Source: Mesorhabditis belari (Eukaryota; Nematoda; Chromadorea; Rhabditida; Rhabditidae). Taken from it: a DNA stretch of 64,000 bases. A program made the position numbers and the translations under genes. Shown here one piece after another: positions 56,627 to 64,000 of the stretch. The stretch covers positions 4,755,001 to 4,819,000 of the forward strand of contig CAUEEP010000742.1 in assembly GCA_958450365.1 (NCBI GenBank), read 5' to 3'. Positions within the stretch are counted from its first letter, which is position 1. Each line of letters starts with the position of its first letter. The notes below the pieces were generated by a model. The model saw only the letters and a list, made by a program, of their open reading frames with translations, had not been told where the DNA came from and made no database searches.

Positions 56627-58593
56627 TTAGTCGAGGCTTAAGTTGGACAGGTAGTCGATGGCTCCATTGATGTCGGCAGCAAAGCGGCGAGCGGCATCTT
56701 CGGCACGGCGGCTGTTGGGGAAACCCATGCGAACGAGTTGTTCATACTGAAATTGTTGAATTAGGATTGGGTAGAGTTATTTTGGGTGTACTAATCTCTT
56801 ACAGTTTTCTTCTGGGTGTCCGTGAGTGGTTCACGTTGAGCGACTTGGGGGTAGACATCCCCGAACACCCAATCTCCGACTTCACGGGTTTCAACTCGAG
56901 GTACGGCAACTGCAGGTTCAGGAGCGGGAACATTTTGGGAGGCTTGCGCTGTAGGGATGGCACCCTGAAAATTTCTCCGTTCTGAGCTTCTTGAGTGAGT
57001 TTCTTACGTGAAGAGTAGCAGTCACGTGTAGATCCCTCACTGGAGCTTGGTAAGGAGCGTTTGGTGCCTGCTAAAATTTTATGGGTTTCCATTTTTTTTC
57101 CTGCTCTTTGCAAACCTGTGGAGCTCCGAAAGGCAGGATGGGATGCCCCATCGGGAATTGGTGCGGGTGCCACATGGGATTTTGGGTTGGGGCGAAAGGC
57201 GGTGGTGGCATCGGAACAGCGTATGGAATTGGTTGAGGTGCTGGAAGTGGAATAGCCTGAAGCATCGGAATCGATGGAGTTGGCATTTCTTGTGGAGGAA
57301 TCACTTCGGGCAAACGGGCCGGGTTGGGTGGTGTTTGTTGTTGTTGTGGCTGTTGATGTGGCTGCTCCTTTGGGGCACTTGGCTGGAACGTTTCTTGAGG
57401 CAAATTTTGAGTAGGTTCGAGAAGCTCGACATTCGATCCGTTCGACGGGTGAATGAACTCGTGGATATTGAAGTGTGCGTTCTGAAATTGAAACTGCTCG
57501 ATTTTCATTGATATTTCCTGCACTACCTGAGTTTCCATTGGAGCTTCTTGCTGTTGCTCTGCTGTCTTCTCTTTGTCCTTGTTCTCAGTGTCAGCCGGTG
57601 GACGAACATCCATTGACTCGACTGTGGCGTCAATTCCTGAAATCAACTCTGGGTAAAGATTGTATGCCTTGGTCTTACCGAAGTTAGCAAGCGCTTGTTG
57701 AATCTGGGAGCCGACATTGTTGAGGAAATCGAGTCCATTCTTGCAGGTTTTCTTCCACTCATCCGATTCCATATGCTTCATGAACTCCTCACGCTGAATT
57801 ACATTTCCATTTAAAGGTTCACTTGCTCGAACTTACAGTTTCCTCCATCTTCTTGCGTGCCTGATCCACATGGCGACGCTGTTGATCAAAAAGACCGGGT
57901 TGATGAAATGGACCTCCTCCATGATGACGGCGTCTCCATCCTCCCTCACCCATTGGGCAAGCTCCTGGACGAGCTCTCAGACGTCCTCCCCATGGAATGA
58001 TTGTCTCATTTGGATCAACGATGCGAAGCATTGCGTGATGTTTGTGCTGAAGTATATTGATAAAAAGTAGTACTTTAGCTATTTTTGTACCTCTCCGGTG
58101 GTCTCACACTTCTGGCACAGATCGTAATCGGCACAGAGAATACACTTGAAGCGGGTACCGATGATGAATGCATCACAGAGATCGCATTGAACACCGGGAT
58201 GGGCATTGCCCTCAGCTGGCGGACGCTAAAATACTGAATCATTTATTGACTATATGATCACATACAGGTGTTTTATCCTTTTGGATCGAATGAATGCGAA
58301 GCAGTTGGGCATTCATTCCTTGAATTGCAAGCAAAATGTCAGCCTCCGAATTGATACAGATAGGATCGCCCTCCTCATCTGAAACTCCAACACTAGATTT
58401 GCTTGTTTTTTGCACACTTACCGATCCAAGCAAGACCAAAGTCATTGGTGGACACCAGCTCGTCACATTTCTTCATCAACGCCTCGAAGATCTTATTTGG
58501 CTCATAGCTCAGAGCAAACCGACGGAAGACGCCATGGTGCTTCCATTTGATGTTGAGCACATTCCCGAGAAAGTTGAAGCCAAAGTCGGTCAT
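56627..58593 (-). CDS. sqst-1: p62/sequestosome-1 homologue (PB1-ZZ-UBA)
   Basis: Ten in-phase exons give about 521 aa: 58593-58422, 58378-58266, 58225-58091, 58046-57837, 57793-57679, 57636-57527, 57481-57116, 57070-57008, 56964-56803, 56746-56627. The PB1 domain (residues about 1-90) has a basic face ([13 protein letters not shown]) and an acidic OPCA-like motif ([15 protein letters not shown]). The ZZ zinc finger is [20 protein letters not shown] followed by [10 protein letters not shown] long Gln/Pro-rich linker follows. A possible LC3-interacting segment is [12 protein letters not shown]. The C-terminal UBA domain starts [20 protein letters not shown] and ends DYLSN(LSLD). It should bind ubiquitinated cargo and polymerise for selective autophagy. 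The final residues depend on one base near 56640. Confidence 0.93.
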
Positions 58594-60052
58594 TTTTCGA
58601 ACTGAAAGTTGAGTGGGTTGATACGGAACGAGTTGAAAATGGATAAATGAAGAAGTGATGGTTGAATGAGAAATGAGAAGACTTATATAGATGATATTGA
58701 ATACTAGATTGTGCGGGAGAGATCTGGAAGCGCCAAAATGCTGACAATTCCGAAGGGGGCGGGGCAAAGACTGTTGAAATATTTCTTACCGTCTACATAT
58801 CTGCCTCACTATTTCTTCACTGGGAAAATCGATAAAACGCTGATAGGGAAGGAAGTTGTTTTTTTGTGAAAACCCATATGGAATAGGGATTTTATTTTGG
58901 GGGTGATATGAAATGCATGTTAATCTTGGTAGGGGAGTCGATAGGGATAGGGAAAAGGTTGGGATCTGTAAATATGGTTCGAAAAATCCCGTAGGTTCAA
59001 AACCCTAAACAAAAGTTCTAAAAGTGTGATGATTTCAAATTTCCAAAGATTTAAAACAAAATGCCCAAATGTAACACTGAAAATCACCTTAATTTTTGAG
59101 ATGAGATTATATTCATTTTTTGGCTTTGATTTTTTAAGATTACCAGGGAGTGGGACAAATGCGACCTTTTTTTTGCGCACCTTTTTTTCCGCACCTGGCC
59201 CATTAGCGCACCTTTTTTCGCGTTTTAAAAAAGCTCTAAAAAGCTAATATTAACCAATTTCTATTCCAAAAGTTGTTTTTCTAGATAATTGTAGGGCGTA
59301 GAATCGAAATTTTGACATATCAGAGCTTGTGGAAGCGAACGGACGGAGTTATACAAAGAGAAAAATCGACCATTTTCTGTAATTTGACCTACCCGTTTTG
59401 TCTTTCAAATTGATTCCACACGCTCTGTTATGTCAAAATTTCGATTCTACACCCTCAAATTACCTAGAAAAACAACTTTTGGAATAGAAATTGGTTAATA
59501 TTAGCTTTTAGGCTTTTACGCGAAGTGCGCAATGGGCCAGGTGCGGAAAAAGGTGCGCAAATGGCCGGGTGCGCAAAAAAAAAGGTCGGATTTGTCCCAC
59601 TCCCGATTACCACGATGTCTGCATAATAAGCCAAAAGCAAGAGAATCGGCTAATTTTTTAATTTACTCTTGCAAAAATAAAAGTCCATTTTCTCAAAATT
59701 GATTTCAAATTTCGCAAAGAGTTCGCTTTCGCAATCAGCTGACAAAAATTTCCTGCCAAAAGGTCCCAACGCGACCGGTGACGCCGCAGAAAGAAAGGCT
59801 CTCTTGCGAGGCTTGTGATATGCGTATAATTAAAGATTAACAAGTTATGTTCCAGTTTGGTTTATTTTAATCTGGAAGGGCAAAGAAAACGCTAAAGATA
59901 AAATTTATTTTTCTATTGCAAATCATTGTGTATTAGTCTGTTATAGCTACTTCTTGAATTCTCGCAAAAATTTGTTTATTTTATGCTTCTTTTTTGTCTA
60001 AACACTTAATCATATCTTTTTTAGTCCTACATCGTAAGATTATTGGAAGAAG
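58594..60052. other. Divergent promoter region with a foldback insertion
   Basis: Separates sqst-1 and SERINC. No exon chain. It holds the foldback at 59146-59604. A TTTTTTAG acceptor at about 60016-60023 is a probable trans-splice site for SERINC. Confidence 0.55.
59146..59604. mobile_element. Foldback MITE family 1, copy 3 (8-bp TSD)
   Basis: Starts GGGAGTGGGACAAATGCGAC and closes with the complement. Interior palindrome with GACATATCAGAGCTTGTGGA and its counterpart. Flanked by GATTACCA (59138-59145 and 59605-59612). Confidence 0.92.
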
Positions 60053-62474
60053 ATGGGAGCCGTGCTCGGCCTTCCCGCGTGTGCCGCTTCAGTATGTTTA
60101 TTATATTTAGAAAAATTTTAAATTAACTAAACTTAAAAGTACGTCAACCTAAATTAAGCAACTGTCGTTTTAACTTTTGTTTGCAAAATTTAAAAATTTA
60201 ACACGTGTTACCACTGCGACACAATGAATTTTTACTTTAGTTGGCCTGTTGTTTCGGCTCATCGGCTTGCTCTCTGTGCTGTGCAGCATGTCCTTCATCG
60301 AAGAATTCAACAACTACACGAATCATGTGAGTTTTTTTAAACGTTTTCTTGGTTTTTGAACAATAAATTTTTGAAACTGGTCGTTTGCTTCTAGGTACGC
60401 ACTGATGTTGCTGATTGGAACTATCGTCTCGTGCATTATGCTCTCGTCAACAATTCAGCACAAGTTATCTGAGGTAACATTTTTTTGCTCGCTCGCTTTT
60501 ATCAGTTTGGCTCAGAATCATTTTAATCGTTCACTTTTAGAACAATTGGTTTTGCGACGGCCTGGAATCGTTTGCCAGTGTTTCGTGTAAACACGCTGTT
60601 GGATTTCAAGCCGTTTACAGGTTTTATTAACTTGACATGACTGCGATAACTAGTCATTCTAGAGTTTGCGTCGGTATGGCTTCGTTTTTCTTCCTCTTTA
60701 CACTGCTCATGTTTGGGGTGAAAACATCGCGTGATCCAAGAGCTTACATACAAAATGGGTAAGTTAATTCTCTAATTTCTCTCTAATTCTCTAATTTCAC
60801 TAATAAACATTTATTGTTTAGATTTTGGTTTTTCAAATATCTTTTGATGGGCGGACTGATTGTCGCTTATTTCTTCATGAGCAGCAAGACGCTTGCTAGT
60901 CGTACGTTTAAATTTTCTAAAACAGCAACTGTATTATCTTAGCTTTAATGTGGGTGGGAATGATTGGAGGATTTCTCTTCATTCTCATTCAATTAATCCT
61001 GATTGTCGATTTCGCGCATGGGTTAGCCGAAAGTTGGATGGAAAAGTAAGTCAAAATTTAGGTTTTATAAATCAGTAAATTGCCATGTAGGTACGAAGAG
61101 GAAGAATCTCGAGCCTGCTATGCAGGATTGCTTACTTTCACAGCTGGGTGTTACGGACTTGCGATTACGGCGACTGTGTTGATGTTCGTCTTCTATACTA
61201 CGGTAAAATAAATCTTTCTTATTTGATTAAATAGTACTGTGCGCATTTTTATCTGGAATTTTTAGGGCGGCTCATGCGTTCTTCCGAAATTCATCATTTC
61301 TTTCAATATGCTTCTCTGTGTTGCCATATCGGTGCTGGCAGTTCTTCCGCGAATTCAGGTATTTACAAAACAATGGATTAAAGCTATAAATTTTTAGGAA
61401 AATATGCCGCGAAGTGGACTGCTGCAATCCGCGATCATTTCTTGCTATGTGATGTATCTCACTTGGGCGGCTTTGACGAACAATCCAGGTTTTTCTTTGC
61501 GACCAATAAAATAACTTTGCTAAATTAGACAAAGCTTGCAATCCATCGCTCATCAGTATTATTGTGCCTGCTAATGGAACAACTCCATCACCAAAAGACG
61601 AGGTAGGGCTTTTTTCTAGAAAGTCTTTACTATGACAAATGTTTAAAAATAATAGATCAACTTTTAGCAATATGGTACACCAATGCCTGCAGTATCGCTT
61701 GTCTCACTTGTTCTTTGGTTCTTGTGTCTCCTCTATGCGTCGATTCGCAATTCAACAAATACATCGCTCGGCAAGATCACTGGAGGCACTGGAGATGGAA
61801 GTGAGAGCATTGCAATGTCCGATAGGGATCCTATCGTCTCAGGTTAGCAGCGCGCCTTAAACTTTTACTTTTTTGATTTTAACATTTGTTAGTGATTTTC
61901 ATGCACTTAAATTTTTCACTTGCACGTAGATCAACCAATACTAATATATTTAAATTAATAAACGAAGGCGCGCTGCTTTGGCCTATACAAACAAATGTAA
62001 ATAACGTTTGGTTCATTTTTAGGCGGGGATGAGGAAAGTGGTGGACACGCTGGATCGAAAGTTTGGGACAACGAAGGGGTTGGTTACTTTGTTTTTGACT
62101 CAGCGTACGTTGGTTTAGGATGGAGTAGCATACTCGTACTCGTTCTTCCACTTTATGTTTGGACTGGCCTCGCTTTATGCTATGATGACGCTCACTAGTT
62201 GGTACAGGTGTGTTTTTAAGTAGTTAAAATATGCTAATTTTTTGCTAAGTAGTGTAAAATTTTTAGAAGCGTACATATTAAAAGTATTGGTGACTAGTAT
62301 AATGTTTTTAGTTAAAACTAAAAGTATTTCTTGTTTAGCCCATCATCCGACCTTCGACAGCTAAACGCAAATATGAGCTCTGTATGGGTGAAGATCGTCT
62401 CGTCATGGATGTGTGTCGCTTTGTATGCTTGGACTCTTGCCGCTCCATCGCTCTTCCCAGATCGCGACTTCTAA
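60053..62474 (+). CDS. Serine incorporator (SERINC/TDE1 family)
   Basis: Fifteen in-phase exons give 461 aa. The start [20 protein letters not shown] and Cys-rich [20 protein letters not shown] are hallmarks of the family. About ten to eleven membrane helices follow, for example [51 protein letters not shown] and [13 protein letters not shown]. Conserved segments are [20 protein letters not shown], then a loop, then [20 protein letters not shown] and [20 protein letters not shown]. SERINCs are integral membrane proteins of plasma and intracellular membranes linked to phospholipid distribution. Between exon 13 (ends 62078) and exon 14 (starts 62119) a small intron must be removed to restore [18 protein letters not shown] at about 62683. 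TMEM258 begins 353 bp downstream. Confidence 0.96.
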
Positions 62475-62827
62475 ATGAAACATATCAAAGAATAACCTTT
62501 TTTTCCCGTCTCTTTTCTCTGATCGTTTGCACATAATTACTTATTCCAATGATTCTCTCGATGCACAGTGCTCTTTTCGTGTAGCTTTTTTGAATTGATG
62601 ACTTATGGGTATATTACATAGTCGCTGCGTTTTTGTCTGTATTTAACTAATGTACTTTGCTCGTTGAAGAGCATTGAAAATGAAATAAACTTTCCAATTT
62701 TGAATTCAACTTTCAAGTGGTTTTAGCGACCGAAAACTTTATTTGCAATTTTTTTATCAGTTTCCTAATGTATGATGTTTTCTCTAATGTCCAGATAGGT
62801 AGTTATTTTCAGATTCACCAATCAACG

Positions 62828-63304
62828 ATGGATATCTCGAAGATGGAACGTTATCATGGACCGGTTAGTGATTCCATTTACTTGAGCTGATTAGTTTTTT
62901 ATTATTTAGGTTGCCCATTCGAGCCTCGGGTATCTCACCATTGGATTGGGTGGTCTTGGCCTTTTCTTTGTGGCCCTCTTCTTTGTGTACGAGGTAGGCA
63001 AATTATGTTCTTTAAAGGATTCTTCTATTAATAGTTGACCCCGCTTAAAGCTTTTTAGTACTAATGCGGATGGTTTATTTTTATTTATACGGAAAATGAT
63101 TTGTCAGAATTTACGGAAGCTTTCTTATTTTTTGGACTATGTATAATTAAAGCATCATTATCAATCTCATAAATAAAGTTTTAGGTGACATCAACGAAAT
63201 ATTCGCGAAAGATCACTCGGGAAGTGTTGTTGGCGGCTTTCTCTGCCCTCTTCCTTGGGTTCGGCACTTTGTTCCTTCTTCTATGGGTCGGCATCTACGT
63301 TTAG
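62828..63304 (+). CDS. TMEM258, oligosaccharyltransferase subunit
   Basis: Three exons (62828-62863, 62910-62993, 63185-63304) encode 79 aa, exactly the usual length. Two membrane helices: [20 protein letters not shown] and [20 protein letters not shown]. The signature [18 protein letters not shown] and the C-terminus [11 protein letters not shown] are nearly invariant in the family. It acts in the ER membrane as part of the OST complex for N-glycosylation. Close spacing after SERINC and before TRAPPC6 suggests a polycistronic unit. AATAAA at about 63465. Confidence 0.95.
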
Positions 63305-63596
63305 GCGATCATTTGAGTGTTAAGTTAATTTATTCTCATTTAAAGCTTGTATTTTTCTGGGATTTTGATCTATCTGTTTTTAAGTTTATTTAATTGGTCT
63401 GTGATATTGTCTATGTTAAGTGAGACTGTTGAATTTCTTTGTTACTATATTTTATGGGGCTTTAAATAAAATTTGATGCATTCACGGTGAATTTAAAAAC
63501 ATGTTAAATGCATAAAACGAATATCTGGCATCTGGCGTATGGTACACAGAATTGCAACTGCTTTCGTTGGATGAGAAATATTTTTTGCTTTAGAAG

Positions 63597-64000
63597 ATGT
63601 CACTTCCGTTCGATCTTCTTCATATGGAGATGGTTCGCTATGGAAAAGAAAAAGAAGCGGTAGCTCGAGCGGATTATCCGAAGTAAATTTCTTGTAAAAG
63701 ATTTATTTTTCTCGAGAAATTAGAAATTAGTTGTATATTTAACTCAAGCTCATTGCAACTCTTTCATTTGCAGGGAAGTACTCGAGGGTCTCGATAAAGC
63801 GACAAGTTCTTTGGTCTACAAAGCACTGGCTAGTGTAGGTTTTGAATAACTCAATTTTTTTGACCCTGTTTACTGAAAGTAAAATATGAATATAACTAAA
63901 AAAAGCCTTGCTTTTTAGAGAAATGCGGAAACGAATCTCGAGTCGATTGGTTTGCGAACGGGTTTCCTGCTTGCCGAACGTCTCTGCAGGGATTTGCCGA
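63597..64000 (+). CDS. trpp-6: TRAPPC6-like TRAPP complex subunit (5' part)
   Basis: Truncated by the window end. Exon 1 (63597-63682) encodes MSLPFDLLHMEMVRYGKEKE. Exon 2 (63774-63834) encodes EVLEGLDKATSSLVYKALAS. Exon 3 starts near 63920 and encodes RNAETNLESIGLRTGFLLAE and RLCRDLP. The LLHMEMV start followed by LE-x-IG-x-R-x-G-x-x-L-x-ER is the Bet3-superfamily TRAPPC6 pattern. The protein acts in the TRAPP tether for ER-Golgi and Golgi traffic. TTTAGAAG immediately precedes the ATG, as in trans-spliced downstream operon genes. Confidence 0.85.

Noticed and set aside
57047..57511. 154-aa plus-strand frame rich in Trp/Leu/Arg
   Set aside because: Antisense shadow of the Gln/Pro-rich linker of the p62 homologue.

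Overview
This is a eukaryotic window, almost certainly from a free-living (rhabditid-type) nematode. The evidence is many short introns (about 40-80 bp) ending in TTTCAG or TTTTAG, trans-splice-like acceptors just upstream of several start codons, a supplementary-type nuclear receptor, and neighbours (SERINC beside TMEM258) that I recall being close together in Caenorhabditis. All gene models were built by hand from splice sites, reading-frame phase and protein similarity. I made no database comparison, and exon ends may be off by one or two bases.

Layout. 1-8.6 kb: a small secreted-protein gene (minus), a 259-aa coiled-coil protein ending in a CaaX box (plus), then repeats and tRNA-like relics. 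8.65-16.8 kb: a GH27 alpha-galactosidase/alpha-N-acetylgalactosaminidase gene (gana-1-like), inflated by a nested antisense gene, a mariner and palindromic elements. 17.2-18.7 kb: a small coiled-coil nuclear protein (minus). 19.4-27.1 kb: two tandem WD40 paralogues of the SWAN/DCAF7/AN11 family. 28.9-30.7 kb: an unrecognised Ser/Pro-rich protein (minus). 31.7-34.7 kb: a nuclear hormone receptor (minus). 34.8-39.1 kb: transposon debris. 39.1-41.9 kb: a Cys-loop ligand-gated channel subunit (plus). 42.0-54.0 kb: three related minus-strand genes for secreted low-complexity proteins with a shared six-cysteine C-terminus and a shared TATA-box region, interrupted by a Bre1/RNF20-type E3 ligase gene (rfp-1-like, minus). 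54.8-56.4 kb: AHA1, an Hsp90 co-chaperone. 56.6-58.6 kb: a p62/sequestosome homologue (minus). 60.0-64.0 kb: SERINC, TMEM258 and a 5'-partial TRAPPC6, all plus strand and closely spaced, possibly an operon.

The mobile fraction is large. It includes one nearly complete mariner and a small internal-deletion derivative of the same element 20 kb away, a second deleted mariner family, Tc1-like fragments, and several families of foldback elements. Six of the foldback insertions still show 8-bp target duplications. There are also degenerate tRNA-like loci and a 5S rRNA-like locus.

The most interesting candidate system is the trio of secreted repeat proteins. Unrelated repeat bodies (Gln/Asn/Pro, Asn-Gly-Leu, and Asn-Gly-Gln-Tyr-Pro) are joined to the same cysteine module and driven by near-identical TATA-box promoters. 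This suggests a co-expressed extracellular-matrix, gland or cuticle protein set.
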